Part shown: one piece after another, positions 1 through 7,867 of the stretch
Layout of the letters: each line of letters starts with the position of its first letter
How positions within the stretch are numbered: the first letter of the stretch is position 1
From: Gemella massiliensis
GTDB lineage: Bacteria; Bacillota; Bacilli; Staphylococcales; Gemellaceae
NCBI RefSeq assembly: GCF_900120125.1
Contig: NZ_LT635546.1
Location: 1 to 54,117, forward strand
Reading direction: 5' to 3'
Length of the DNA stretch: 54,117 nucleotides
Notes under the pieces: generated by a model
What the model saw: the letters and a program-made list of their open reading frames with translations, nothing else
Told to the model about the DNA's origin: nothing
The model's database searches: none
Position numbers and translations under genes: made by a program

Positions 1-11
1 GGACTTAATCA
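1..11 (+). rRNA. 23S rRNA, last bases of the 3' end
   Basis: The first ten bases, GGACTTAATC, match the expected 3' terminus of Firmicute 23S rRNA (GAGGACTTAA-type ending). A 5S rRNA follows about 74 bases downstream in the usual order. Only the tail is inside the window, so this call rests on a short match and on context. Confidence 0.5.
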
Positions 12-38
12 GAGAGTAGAAGCAGAGAAGTAAAGAAG

Positions 39-66
39 TTGACAAAAGGAGAGGAATTGATATAAT
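39..66 (+). promoter_or_regulatory. Consensus promoter in the 23S-5S spacer
   Basis: TTGACA (39-44) and TATAAT (61-66) are both perfect consensus hexamers separated by 16 bp. Transcription would start near 73, about 12 bases before the 5S gene. It could supply 5S rRNA and the tRNA cluster independently of the main rRNA promoter. Confidence 0.55.
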
Positions 67-84
67 ATGAGTATAAAGTTTTCG

Positions 85-200
85 TCTGGTGGCGATAGCA
101 AAGAGGACACACCTGTACCCATACCGAACACAGAAGTTAAGCTCTTTAGCGTCGAGAGTAGTTGGGTTTACGCCCTGCGAGGCTAGATCGTTGCCAGGCT
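85..200 (+). rRNA. rrf: 5S ribosomal RNA
   Basis: This 116-base stretch begins TCTGGTGGCGATAGC and ends GCCAGGCT. The ends can pair as the 5S terminal helix. The internal ACACCTGTACCCATACCGAA block is the conserved loop region of bacterial 5S rRNA. It belongs to the large ribosomal subunit and sits between the 23S tail and a tRNA cluster, the usual rRNA-operon order in Bacilli. The exact ends are approximate to within two or three bases. Confidence 0.95.
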
Positions 201-235
201 TTTGAAGTCTTTAGCAAATGCTTTAGGCTTATTAT

Positions 236-312
236 TCCACAGTAGCTCAGTTGGTAGTAGCATCTGACTGTTAATCAGAGGGTCGCAGGTTCGAGTCCTG
301 CCTGTGGAGCCA
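236..312 (+). tRNA. tRNA-Asn (GTT)
   Basis: The acceptor stem TCCACAG (236-242) pairs with CTGTGGA (302-308), the discriminator is G309 and the CCA end is encoded. The anticodon loop CTGTTAA gives GTT. First of the tRNAs in the rRNA-linked cluster. Confidence 0.95.
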
Positions 313-316
313 TTTT

Positions 317-391
317 GGCCCGTTGGTCAAGCGGTTAAGACACCGCCCTTTCACGGCGGTAACACGGGTTCGAGTCCCGTACGGGTCACCA
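317..391 (+). tRNA. tRNA-Glu (TTC), copy 1
   Basis: The acceptor stem GGCCCGT pairs with ACGGGTC, the discriminator is A388 and CCA is encoded (389-391). Anticodon TTC lies at 350-352 on a CCGCC/GGCGG stem. A second identical copy without encoded CCA lies at 785-856. Confidence 0.95.
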
Positions 392-399
392 TTTTTGGA

Positions 400-475
400 G
401 GAGGTTTAGCTCAGCTGGGAGAGCACTTGCCTTACAAGCAAGGGGTCAGCGGTTCGATCCCGTTAACCTCCACCA
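400..475 (+). tRNA. tRNA-Val (TAC)
   Basis: The acceptor stem GGAGGTT (400-406) pairs with AACCTCC (465-471), the discriminator is A472 and CCA is encoded. Anticodon TAC is at 433-435. Anticodon and discriminator both match the valS T-box at 2641-2902, so this tRNA is a plausible direct ligand of that riboswitch. Confidence 0.95.
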
Positions 476-493
476 TTTATTTTGTCATAAATA

Positions 494-577
494 GGGGAGA
501 TAGCGAAGAGGCTAAACGCGACGGACTGTAAATCCGTTCCTTAGGGTTCAGTGGTTCGAATCCACTTCTCCCCACCA
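494..577 (+). tRNA. tRNA-Tyr (GTA)
   Basis: A class II tRNA of 84 bases with a long variable arm. GGGGAGA pairs with TCTCCCC, the discriminator is A574 and CCA is encoded. The anticodon in GGACTGTAAATCC is GTA. Confidence 0.95.
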
Positions 578-589
578 TTCATTTATTAT

Positions 590-665
590 TGGGATATAGC
601 CAAGCGGTAAGGCAACGGACTTTGACTCCGTCATTCCCCTGGTTCGAATCCAGGTATCCCAGCCA
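590..665 (+). tRNA. tRNA-Gln (TTG)
   Basis: TGGGATA pairs with TATCCCA, the discriminator is G662 and CCA is encoded. The anticodon loop CTTTGAC gives TTG. The window also encodes GatCAB, which in many Gram-positives makes Gln-tRNA by amidating Glu-tRNA(Gln); this tRNA would be its substrate. Confidence 0.95.
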
Positions 666-666
666 T

Positions 667-739
667 GAGCCATTAGCTCAGTTGGTAGAGCATTTGACTT
701 TTAATCAAAGGGTCGAAGGTTCGAGTCCTTCATGGCTCA
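667..739 (+). tRNA. tRNA-Lys (TTT)
   Basis: GAGCCAT (667-673) pairs with ATGGCTC (732-738), with discriminator A739. The anticodon is TTT. The genomic sequence continues TTAAAT, so CCA is not encoded and must be added after transcription, unlike the five tRNAs before it. Confidence 0.94.
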
Positions 740-745
740 TTAAAT

Positions 746-777
746 AAAAGGCTAATCAATTAGCATTAGCCTTTTTA
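746..777 (+). terminator. Intrinsic terminator inside the tRNA cluster
   Basis: AAGGCTAAT (748-756) pairs with ATTAGCCTT (765-773) and is followed by a T-rich tract. It lies between tRNA-Lys and the second tRNA-Glu, so that tRNA would depend on readthrough or processing. Confidence 0.8.
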
Positions 778-784
778 TATTTTT

Positions 785-856
785 GGCCCGTTGGTCAAGC
801 GGTTAAGACACCGCCCTTTCACGGCGGTAACACGGGTTCGAGTCCCGTACGGGTCA
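785..856 (+). tRNA. tRNA-Glu (TTC), copy 2
   Basis: The mature sequence is identical to 317-388, but the genome continues ATTTA after the discriminator, so CCA is not encoded. It begins 8 bases after a terminator-like hairpin and has no promoter of its own that I can see. It ends the tRNA cluster. Confidence 0.94.
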
Positions 857-860
857 TTTA

Positions 861-889
861 AGATGTAGCATTTGCTACATCTTTTTTTC
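861..889 (+). terminator. Terminator of the tRNA cluster
   Basis: AGATGTAGCA (861-870) pairs perfectly with TGCTACATCT (873-882), followed by a run of T. Confidence 0.9.
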
Positions 890-964
890 TACAAAATGAA
901 ATGTAGGAATGATGGGAAAAATTGTGAATTTCAAATCAGTTATGTGTAAAACATGGAGCAGGAG

Positions 965-1026
965 AAAAAATGTACTGATCCTAAAAGTAAGATTTTTTAT
1001 ATCTAATTTTTTAGGTTCAGTACATT
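965..1026 (-). terminator. Terminator of the HAD/cytidine deaminase gene
   Basis: Inverted arms of 16 bases (971-986 and 1009-1024) with one mismatch. Read on the minus strand, the hairpin is followed by six T (965-970), which fits termination of the gene ending at 1076. Nothing else is visible between 890 and 1075. Confidence 0.75.
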
Positions 1027-1075
1027 AGTATATTTTTGGGTAATACATTGTTAAATGTATTTGAATAGTTAAATA

Positions 1076-2377
1076 TTATTGTTTTAAATCTTTTGATGTA
1101 AAACTAAGTGGTAATACTTCTTCAAAAAAATTATAAACAGTGTAGTTATCCGGAGAATCACCTAGCAACATTTTGAAGTCTTTTTCTGCAAATTCTGCAA
1201 TCACTTGGCGACAAACACCGCATGGCGGGCAGTAAGGATTTAAGTTGTCGCCTTTTTTACCGCCTACAATAGCAATTTTTTTAAAATTACGCACACCTTC
1301 ACTGACAGCTTTAAATATTGCTGTTCTTTCAGCACAGTTGGTTGGTGAGTAACTGGCATTTTCTATATTACAACCGGTATAAATAACACCATTATCTGCC
1401 AATATTGCAGCACCGACTCTAAAGTTGGAATATGGAACATAAGCGTAGTCGGCAGCTCTTATTGCCTCTTTCATTAATAATTTATTTATATTATCCTCAT
1501 TTAATATATTATTCTCCTTTTCCAGTATGGGAAAAATTGTTTCTGCGACACCTGCTTCAGTATTATCTTTGGTAGTAATATAGGTGGAAATATTTTTTAA
1601 CTTGTCCATACCATTTATCATAGCAACACTGATATTTGATATTTCTAACATAGAAAGATCATTTAAATTATCTCCTATTGAAATTATATCTTTTAGTGAG
1701 ATATTGTATTTATCGGAAATTTTTCTTAGTGCCTTACCTTTGGTGGCATTTTTATCCATAATTTCCAAATTATTGATTCCGGATGAAGTTACTGCAAGAT
1801 TTTCATTGGCTGCTAAAAGTTGCTGTGCTTTTTTTAATTTTTCCGGATTGGCATCTAATCCAATTACCTTTATAGGAGGATTACTTGGTTGATTAAAATA
1901 GAATTCTATATTTTTCACTTCTGTAAGATAACCGTTTTCGACACGTTTGAAAGCATCTTTACGCAAATGTTCAATATTTGGTTCCTGACCGTTCGCACGA
2001 ATAAGGTCAACATAAGCTTGAATATCAGTTTCTAAATTTTCTGTGAATACTGTGTTTTTTGTATATAATTGGTATTTTATATCTAAAGTTTTGAAAATTT
2101 CAACAGTATAGTATAAATCTTTTAGTGAGATAGGAATAATATCTAATATATCTCCTTTGCTATCATAAATTATACCCCCGTTAAAACTTATTATATCGCA
2201 TTTTATGTTTTCTAATTTTAGTGCCGGTAGTGCTTCATAATATGGTCTGCCGGTTGCAACAACAAATTTTATATTATTTTGCTGAGCAATTTTTATAAGT
2301 TCAACATTTTTTTTAGGAATGATATGTTCAGAATTTAATAAAGTTCCGTCCATATCACAGGCTATTAATTTTATCAT
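1076..2377 (-). CDS. Fused HAD-IIB (Cof-type) phosphatase and cytidine deaminase
   Basis: A 433-residue protein with two enzyme domains. Residues 1-285 are a Cof-type HAD phosphatase: DMDGT at 8-12 carries nucleophile D8 and D10, ATGR is at 41-44, and GDNLND at 235-240 binds magnesium. Residues 298-433 are a complete homotetrameric-type cytidine deaminase: CAE at 348-350 supplies zinc ligand C348 and catalytic E350, and PCGVC at 385-389 supplies C386 and C389. Normal lengths are about 270 and 130 residues, so both halves look full length. A bifunctional cytoplasmic role in nucleoside salvage is inference: deamination of cytidine or deoxycytidine plus dephosphorylation of an unknown phosphate ester. 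No good ribosome binding site lies close to the ATG; GAAAGGA is about 40 bases upstream. Stand-alone gene. Confidence 0.93.
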   Translation of the reverse strand: MIKLIACDMDGTLLNSEHIIPKKNVELIKIAQQNNIKFVVATGRPYYEALPALKLENIKCDIISFNGGIIYDSKGDILDIIPISLKDLYYTVEIFKTLDIKYQLYTKNTVFTENLETDIQAYVDLIRANGQEPNIEHLRKDAFKRVENGYLTEVKNIEFYFNQPSNPPIKVIGLDANPEKLKKAQQLLAANENLAVTSSGINNLEIMDKNATKGKALRKISDKYNISLKDIISIGDNLNDLSMLEISNISVAMINGMDKLKNISTYITTKDNTEAGVAETIFPILEKENNILNEDNINKLLMKEAIRAADYAYVPYSNFRVGAAILADNGVIYTGCNIENASYSPTNCAERTAIFKAVSEGVRNFKKIAIVGGKKGDNLNPYCPPCGVCRQVIAEFAEKDFKMLLGDSPDNYTVYNFFEEVLPLSFTSKDLKQ

Positions 2378-2605
2378 ATATCAAATCATAAAGACTATTA
2401 TTTTTGATCTTTATTCCTTTCGTAATAGTGTATTATGATTATAACATAATAATTAGTTTAAAATAAAGATAAATTTTAAAATTGTATAGGTAAAATAATA
2501 ATAAATGCTCAATTATAATTTTCCATTTTATTAAGTAGTTAATTTCATTTTATAATATACTATCAAAAAATTTATAAAAAATTAAAATAATTACTTCTAT
2601 ATTGC

Positions 2606-2634
2606 TTGAATTATTATTTCAAATATGGTATTAT
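2606..2634 (+). promoter_or_regulatory. valS promoter
   Basis: TTGAAT (2606-2611), a 17-bp spacer, then TATTAT (2629-2634) with an extended TGG before it. The predicted start near 2641 lies at the beginning of the T-box leader. The 2378-2605 stretch upstream is AT-rich with nothing else recognisable. Confidence 0.7.
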
Positions 2635-2640
2635 AAGGAA

Positions 2641-2902
2641 CGTATTTTAATTATAAAATATATGCGATGAGCCGATAAGTAAAAGTTCTTGCGTACCGTA
2701 GGATACAGAAAAGAGATCAGTGGTTGAGAGATTTCTCCTAGGCAAGACTTTGAAGTAGACGGTGAGCATTTAAAGTGAATGGTAGGTAGCTTTAAACGTG
2801 GAAAGAGCGTTAATCTTTAATAAGTGCTAAATTATTTAGAATAAAGGTGGTACCACGGAAACTTTCGTCCTTGTCATTAAGGAAGAGGGTTATTTTTTTT
2901 AC
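2641..2902 (+). promoter_or_regulatory. T-box leader, valine-specific
   Basis: An untranslated leader controlling valS by sensing uncharged tRNA-Val. The T-box core AAGGTGGTACCACGG is at 2844-2858. Stem I has AGTA at 2678-2681 opposite GAA-GTA-GAC at 2753-2760, giving specifier codon GTA (2755-2757), valine. The variable T-box base (TGGT) pairs with a tRNA ending ACCA; the tRNA-Val at 400-475 has discriminator A. A terminator-like stem (GTCCTT...AAGGAA) ends in eight T at 2893-2900. Mechanism by analogy with known T-boxes: antitermination when uncharged tRNA binds. Confidence 0.93.
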
Positions 2903-2941
2903 CTAAGTAGAATTGAAACAACAGTATAGGAGGATATAGAT

Positions 2942-5581
2942 ATGACTGAAATGTCAACAAAATATAATCCAACAGAAGTAGAGAATAATCGCTACAGTTG
3001 GTGGTTAGAAAAAGAAGTATTTAAAGCAGATAACAAAAGTAAGAAAAATCCTTATACAATTGTTATTCCGCCACCAAATGTAACAGGTAAGTTACATATT
3101 GGTCACGCATGGGATACAACATTGCAGGATATGTTAACACGTTTTAAACGTCTAAAAGGGTATGATGTATTGTATTTGCCGGGAATGGATCATGCCGGTA
3201 TTTCAACTCAGGCGAAAGTAGAAGCAAAAATACGCGAAGAAGGAATTTCACGTTATGATTTAGGGAGAGAAAAATTTTTAGAGCGTGCTTGGGAATGGAA
3301 AGAAGAATATGCGGGGTATATCCGTGAACAGTGGGCAAAACTGGGACTAGGTCTTGACTATACAAGAGAAAGATTTACTCTTGACGAGGGATTAAACAAA
3401 GCTGTTACAAAAATTTTTGTTGATCATTATAATAATGGGACTATTTATCGTGGTGAAAAAATTATCAATTGGGATCCTATACAACGTACAGCATTATCAA
3501 ACATTGAGGTAATTCATAAAGATGTGGAAGGTGCATTTTATCACTTGAAATATTTTTTAGCGGATAATAGCGGAGAATATTTAGAAGTAGCAACAACACG
3601 CCCGGAAACATTGTTTGGAGATGTGGCGGTTGCGGTTCATCCGGAAGATGAGAGATATAAAAAATATATTGGAAAAACAGTATTATTACCGGTAATAAAT
3701 AAGGAAATTCCTATAATTGCCGACAAATATGTAGAAAAAGATTTTGGAAGTGGGGTTGTAAAAATTACTCCGGCACATGATCCTAATGATTTTGAAGTAG
3801 GAGAACGTCATAATTTGGAAAGAATTATCGTTATGGACGAAGGTGCTGTAATGAATGAGTATGCTGATAAATATGCTGGAATGGATCGCTTTGAATGTCG
3901 TAAAGCATTAGTTGCGGATCTAAAAGAAACCGGTGTATGTTTCAAAATAGAAAAACATCTACACTCTGTTGGACATTCTGAACGTAGCGGTGCAGTAGTA
4001 GAACCTTATCTGTCAAAACAATGGTTTGTTGATATGAAACCATTAGCTGAAAAAGTGTTGAAAAATCAAAAAAATGATAAAGAAAAAGTAAATTTTTATC
4101 CACCTCGTTTTGCTCATACGTTGAATACTTGGATGGAAAATATTCAGGATTGGTGTATTTCTCGTCAATTATGGTGGGGGCATCGTATTCCGGCATGGTA
4201 TCATAAAAAAACCGGTGAGATATATGTTGATGTTAATCCCCCAAAAGATATTGAAAATTATGTTCAAGATGAAGATGTACTTGATACATGGTATTCATCA
4301 GCATTATTCCCATTTTCTACATTAGGCTGGCCTGATTTGGAGAGTGAAGATTTTAAACGTTATTATCCAAATAGTTGTTTAGTAACCGGATATGATATTA
4401 TATTCTTCTGGGTGGCACGTATGGTATTTCAAGGTTTAGAGTTTACCGGAGTACGTCCGTTTGAAGATTGTTTAATTCATGGTTTAGTTCGGGATGAACA
4501 AGGTCGTAAGATGAGTAAATCACTTGGCAATGGGGTAGACCCTATGGAGGTTATAGCAGAGTACGGAGCTGATAGTTTGCGTTACTTCTTAGCTACTAAT
4601 TCAACGCCGGGGCAAGATCTTCGCTATTCAACAGAAAAAATAGAAGCAAGTTGGAATTATATCAATAAAATTTGGAATGCCTCTCGTTTTGTTATTATGA
4701 ACTTGGAAGATTTCAAATACGAAGATATTGATTTGCGTGGAGAAAAAACATTAGCTGACAAATATATCTTAACTAAATTAGCGAAAACAATAGAAGATTT
4801 TGAACGGTTGTTTGAACGTTATGAGTTTGGAGAAGCGTCACGTATTCTTTATAATTTTGTGTGGGAAGAATTTTGTTCATGGTACATCGAAATTGCAAAA
4901 ATTTCATTAAATGGAGAAGATGAAGAAGCTAAAAAAACAACTAAATCAGTATTAGTTCATGTACTTGATGCGTCATTAAAAATGTTACACCCATTTATGC
5001 CGTTTGTAACGGAAGAAATTTGGCAACATATTCCCCATATCGGCGATAGTATAGTAACATCAGAATTTGTTGAAGTTAACCCGGAACTGGTATTCGAGCG
5101 AGAAACTGAAAATATGCAATTTATTCAAGAAGTTATAATTGCTGTACGTAATATTCGTAGTGAAGTAAATGCTCCGATGTCACGAGAAATTCCGATTAAA
5201 ATAAAATACACTCAAGATAGTGTAAAAGACATATTATTAAATGGAAGTGCTTATCTGGAAAAATTTGCTCGTCCTAGTGAGCTTATTGTGGAAAGAGATA
5301 TAGCTGTAAGTGAAACGGATATTAGCAGAATTTTATCAGGTGCCGAAATTTATGTATCACTAAGTGATTTAATTGATATTGATAAAGAAAAAAAACGTCT
5401 AAACAAAGAATTGGAAAAATTAGCTAAAGAATTAGAGCGTGTTAATAAAAAGCTGTCAAATGAAAAATTTGTCGGTTCTGCTCCGGAAACGGTAGTAGCA
5501 AAAGAAAAAGAAAAACAAGTATTATATCAAGAGCAGTATGATAGTGTAAAAGAGCGTCTTGAGTCTTTGGATAATTTATAA
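2942..5581 (+). CDS. valS: Valine--tRNA ligase
   Basis: Charges tRNA-Val with valine in the cytoplasm. The 879 residues match the family length. It is a class I synthetase with HIGH at 52-55 in the context [13 protein letters not shown], an editing (CP1) domain in the first half, and KMSKS at 523-527. The C-terminal 65 or so residues are a Lys/Glu-rich coiled coil, typical of ValRS, that contacts the tRNA. The start is set by AGGAGG at 2928-2933, eight bases before ATG. Expression is controlled by the T-box leader immediately upstream. No folC follows it, unlike in Bacillus subtilis; a terminator closes the unit. Confidence 0.98.
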   Translation: MTEMSTKYNPTEVENNRYSWWLEKEVFKADNKSKKNPYTIVIPPPNVTGKLHIGHAWDTTLQDMLTRFKRLKGYDVLYLPGMDHAGISTQAKVEAKIREEGISRYDLGREKFLERAWEWKEEYAGYIREQWAKLGLGLDYTRERFTLDEGLNKAVTKIFVDHYNNGTIYRGEKIINWDPIQRTALSNIEVIHKDVEGAFYHLKYFLADNSGEYLEVATTRPETLFGDVAVAVHPEDERYKKYIGKTVLLPVINKEIPIIADKYVEKDFGSGVVKITPAHDPNDFEVGERHNLERIIVMDEGAVMNEYADKYAGMDRFECRKALVADLKETGVCFKIEKHLHSVGHSERSGAVVEPYLSKQWFVDMKPLAEKVLKNQKNDKEKVNFYPPRFAHTLNTWMENIQDWCISRQLWWGHRIPAWYHKKTGEIYVDVNPPKDIENYVQDEDVLDTWYSSALFPFSTLGWPDLESEDFKRYYPNSCLVTGYDIIFFWVARMVFQGLEFTGVRPFEDCLIHGLVRDEQGRKMSKSLGNGVDPMEVIAEYGADSLRYFLATNSTPGQDLRYSTEKIEASWNYINKIWNASRFVIMNLEDFKYEDIDLRGEKTLADKYILTKLAKTIEDFERLFERYEFGEASRILYNFVWEEFCSWYIEIAKISLNGEDEEAKKTTKSVLVHVLDASLKMLHPFMPFVTEEIWQHIPHIGDSIVTSEFVEVNPELVFERETENMQFIQEVIIAVRNIRSEVNAPMSREIPIKIKYTQDSVKDILLNGSAYLEKFARPSELIVERDIAVSETDISRILSGAEIYVSLSDLIDIDKEKKRLNKELEKLAKELERVNKKLSNEKFVGSAPETVVAKEKEKQVLYQEQYDSVKERLESLDNL

Positions 5582-5595
5582 TAAATGATTAATAA

Positions 5596-5627
5596 AGAAG
5601 TGGGTTTATAAACTCATTTCTTTTTTT
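5596..5627 (+). terminator. valS terminator
   Basis: GAAGTGGGTTT pairs with AAACTCATTTC through two G-T pairs and is followed by seven T. The rest of the gap to 5899 is AT-rich with no gene; it contains one perfect palindrome at 5710-5725. Confidence 0.8.
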
Positions 5628-5709
5628 GTATTTACATGGAATATATAAAATTCCTTAAATTTTAATTTTAAAAAATATATTTATATAGAGGTTTGAAATT
5701 AAATAAAAA

Positions 5710-5725
5710 GTGAATAATTATTCAC
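5710..5725. repeat. Perfect 16-bp palindrome
   Basis: GTGAATAATTATTCAC is fully self-complementary and sits about 190 bp before the promoter of the YSIRK gene. It could be an operator, but no regulator can be named. Confidence 0.4.
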
Positions 5726-5898
5726 CCTAATACAAGATAATTATTGATTGTATTTATTTAATAAACTTATAAAAATTTTAAGTTTACATAAAATTAAATA
5801 AACACAAATATGCTGTTAAATAAGGAAATAACAACTATTTTTTCACTATTAACAATATTAAAAAAACAATAAAAAACTAAATTTTAAGTATATTTATA

Positions 5899-5927
5899 TT
5901 GAAAAATATTAAATTATATGTTATTAT
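5899..5927 (+). promoter_or_regulatory. Promoter of the YSIRK gene
   Basis: TTGAAA (5899-5904), 17 bp, TATTAT (5922-5927) preceded by TG at 5919-5920. The transcript would begin near 5934, just before a six-bp hairpin (TAGGGT/ACCCTA, 5939-5956). Confidence 0.65.
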
Positions 5928-5987
5928 AAACAATGTTCTAGGGTTGGTATACCCTAATATAAAATTTAAGAAAACGAGGAATATAAA

Positions 5988-6737
5988 ATGAAAAATAAAG
6001 AAAAATTTTCTATAAGAAAATATAAAATAGGAGTAGCTTCTGTTTTAGTCGGACTGGGAGTAGCAATAGGAGGAAGCGCAGTTGAAGCACATGCAGCGGA
6101 CACTGCCGGTACAGCAACAACTCAATCTAAAGTACAGTCTAATAGCGAAAAACCAAGTAGCAAGAAATTAACAGGTGAAGAATTAAAAAAACAAAGAGAT
6201 GCATTAAAAGATGAATTAAATAAAATGAATTTAAGCGAAAAGAGAAAAGAAGAATACAGAAAAAAAATTGATAAGGAAGATATTTTTGATAAATTGTTAG
6301 AATTAAGTAACAACTTCCATGAAGAATCAAGATTAGAATCTTTAAAGAGTTTTAAAAATGATAAAGTTAAAAACTTCGCAAAAGGATTAATGGAAGAAAT
6401 TAAATACCAAAAAGAAAAAATAAACAAAATGAAATCTCTAACAGAAGAAGAGAAAACAAACGCATTAGAAAATTTAGAAAAAATTGAAAAAGAAACAATA
6501 GAAAAACTTTCTTCATTAACAACTGATGCACAAATCAATAAAGTGCGATATGAGGTTATAAAAGAATTATCTAAACCAGTTGTACCATTTAAATTCTATG
6601 TAGAAAAAGAATTAAATGATTACGCTAATAAGAAATTAGAAACATTAGGAGAAGTACATAAACAAAACCTTTTAACAGGTGAAGAATCTTTTGAAGCGGA
6701 TTATAATAATTTAGTGGAAAAATTGAAAAAAAATTAG
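5988..6737 (+). CDS. YSIRK-signal secreted coiled-coil protein, frameshifted at its 3' end
   Basis: The 249-residue product opens with a YSIRK-type signal peptide (FSIRKYKIGVASVLVG near residues 7-22, cleavage expected after AHA near 36). In Gram-positive cocci this directs secretion at the septum. The mature part is Lys/Glu-rich and helical with no recognised enzyme domain. YSIRK proteins usually end in an LPXTG anchor; this one stops without it. The stop follows an A8 tract (6726-6733), and removing one A continues the protein to 6870 in the next frame, giving 293 residues, still with no LPXTG. Either a frameshifted pseudogene or a phase-variable gene. Start supported by ACGAGGA nine bases before ATG. 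An adhesin role is inference. Confidence 0.8.
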   Translation: MKNKEKFSIRKYKIGVASVLVGLGVAIGGSAVEAHAADTAGTATTQSKVQSNSEKPSSKKLTGEELKKQRDALKDELNKMNLSEKRKEEYRKKIDKEDIFDKLLELSNNFHEESRLESLKSFKNDKVKNFAKGLMEEIKYQKEKINKMKSLTEEEKTNALENLEKIEKETIEKLSSLTTDAQINKVRYEVIKELSKPVVPFKFYVEKELNDYANKKLETLGEVHKQNLLTGEESFEADYNNLVEKLKKN

Positions 6738-6870
6738 ATTACAAGCTTTTGATGGAATAGATAAAGCAGCTAAGAAAGATGAAATTTTAAAAATAAAAAA
6801 AGAAGCAGAAACGAAAATAGATAATGCCGTTGAAGCGTACCAAAATAACAAAAAGGTAGCTGTTAAGTAA
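6738..6870 (+). pseudogene. Out-of-frame 3' continuation of the YSIRK gene
   Basis: One frame downstream of the A8 tract is open from the end of the YSIRK gene to TAA at 6868-6870. It encodes about 44 residues such as LQAFDGIDKAAKKDE, in the same Lys/Glu-rich helical style and weakly DUF1542-like. Codon use and composition continue those of the upstream frame, so it is most simply the original C-terminus separated by a one-base insertion. Confidence 0.7.
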
Positions 6871-6907
6871 AATAGAAAGGGGTTGACCTAAAAGGAAAGC
6901 CCAAAAA

Positions 6908-6941
6908 AGAAACAAGCAAGAAACTAATCTTGCTTGTTTTC
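6908..6941. terminator. Bidirectional terminator
   Basis: AACAAGCAAG (6911-6920) pairs perfectly with CTTGCTTGTT (6929-6938). T-rich tails follow on both strands, so it can stop the YSIRK transcript from the left and the small LPXTG gene from the right. It overlaps the last codons of that small gene. Confidence 0.8.
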
Positions 6942-7082
6942 ATCGTTGTTATTGTTGTCTTTAATTTTTCTCCAAATGAGAAAAATTATAACAAGAATAA
7001 TGATTACAATACCAATATAAACTCCGTAATTTTTAACTATTTCACCTGTTTGTGGTAGGGTGCTAGTAGATAATAGTTTCAT
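6924..7082 (-). CDS. 52-residue LPXTG mini-protein (sorting signal with almost no ectodomain)
   Basis: A short gene of ATG, 52 codons and TAG. Residues 9-13 read LPQTG, a sortase A-type motif; a hydrophobic segment follows at about 20-37 (YGVYIGIVIIILVIIFLIW), then a RKIK positive stretch and an Asn/Asp/Glu tail. That is the order of a cell-wall sorting signal, but only eight residues precede LPQTG and there is no signal peptide. AGAGGT eight bases before ATG is a good ribosome binding site. The gene lies 16 bases after the coiled-coil gene at 7099-7680 and is probably cotranscribed with it. It could be a small membrane protein with a chance LPQTG, or a real anchoring cassette. Confidence 0.7.
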   Translation of the reverse strand: MKLLSTSTLPQTGEIVKNYGVYIGIVIIILVIIFLIWRKIKDNNNNDENKQD

Positions 7083-7098
7083 ATAATATACCTCTTAT

Positions 7099-7680
7099 TT
7101 ATTTATTATTATGTAGTACATCTGTTTGTACTTGTTCTTTAACATTTTCTAATGTTTCAATCGCATTCTTTTTAAATGCCTCTATTTTTTCCTGTGTTTG
7201 AGAATCTGTTACCGTTTGTTTAATATTTTCTACTTGATCCTTAATAGAATTTAGAGTTGTTTGCATATGTTTTTTATAAGAATCTAATGCAGGTTGTGTT
7301 TTTTCGCTGATTTCTTTTGCAACAGCAACGTTTTCCTTCAATTCTTTTGAATATTCTTTTATGTCACATGCTTGTTCTTTAATTTGAGAAACATTCTCAG
7401 ATAATTCTTTTCCATACTCAACGGCGTTATTATACCTTTTTTCCAGATTATTCTTAGTTTTATTTATAACGTTTTTAAAATCATTATACATATATTTAGT
7501 TGCATCTTCGATACCATTTTTTTTAGTATAGCTAATCATACACTTAGTATAACCATAATAATCTTTAGATTTTTTCTTAATAAATTCAGCATGCTCTTCT
7601 ATTTTATTAGGATTTTTTGTATAATAATTTGCTACCGCAATACCGGTTCCAATAACAAAAAGTTTAGATAATTTTGACAT
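7099..7680 (-). CDS. Coiled-coil protein with short N-terminal hydrophobic segment (YtxH-like)
   Basis: A 193-residue protein I do not recognise by name. Residues 6-19 (KLFVIGTGIAVANY) form a short hydrophobic stretch. The rest is Lys/Glu/Gln-rich heptad-like helix, as in YtxH/apolipoprotein-like stress proteins of Bacilli. Likely attached to the membrane face through the N-terminus. AAAGGA eight bases before ATG supports the start, and an extended -10 (TGATATAAT) lies near 7725-7733 on this strand. It shares an operon with the LPXTG mini-protein, so a cell-envelope role is plausible but unproven. Confidence 0.75.
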   Translation of the reverse strand: MSKLSKLFVIGTGIAVANYYTKNPNKIEEHAEFIKKKSKDYYGYTKCMISYTKKNGIEDATKYMYNDFKNVINKTKNNLEKRYNNAVEYGKELSENVSQIKEQACDIKEYSKELKENVAVAKEISEKTQPALDSYKKHMQTTLNSIKDQVENIKQTVTDSQTQEKIEAFKKNAIETLENVKEQVQTDVLHNNK

Positions 7681-7867
7681 AGAATAAGTCCTTTCTATAA
7701 ATTTTTCAATACGTTACCCTACTAATTATATCATACACAGCTTTAAAAGAAAATAAAATTATATATATTTTGTGATAGAAAAAACTAGATATTAGTATAA
7801 CATTATAACATTGAATTAAACGTGTTTTTATAGAAAAAAACTAGAAAGAAACACATTAAAGAATTAT

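Noticed and set aside
304-531. Open reading frame of 75 codons across the tRNA cluster
   Set aside because: It runs through tRNA-Glu, tRNA-Val and into tRNA-Tyr and has no ribosome binding site; it is a chance frame over RNA genes.
3144-4196. Minus-strand open frames inside valS
   Set aside because: They lie opposite a well-conserved coding gene, have no independent start signals and no protein-like motifs.
5639-5898. Small gene in the gap between valS and the YSIRK gene
   Set aside because: All frames are short and AT-rich with no ribosome binding site followed by a usable start codon.
6122-6538. Minus-strand 138-codon frame opposite the YSIRK gene
   Set aside because: It is rich in Phe/Ser/Leu, the expected mirror image of a Lys/Glu-rich gene on the other strand.
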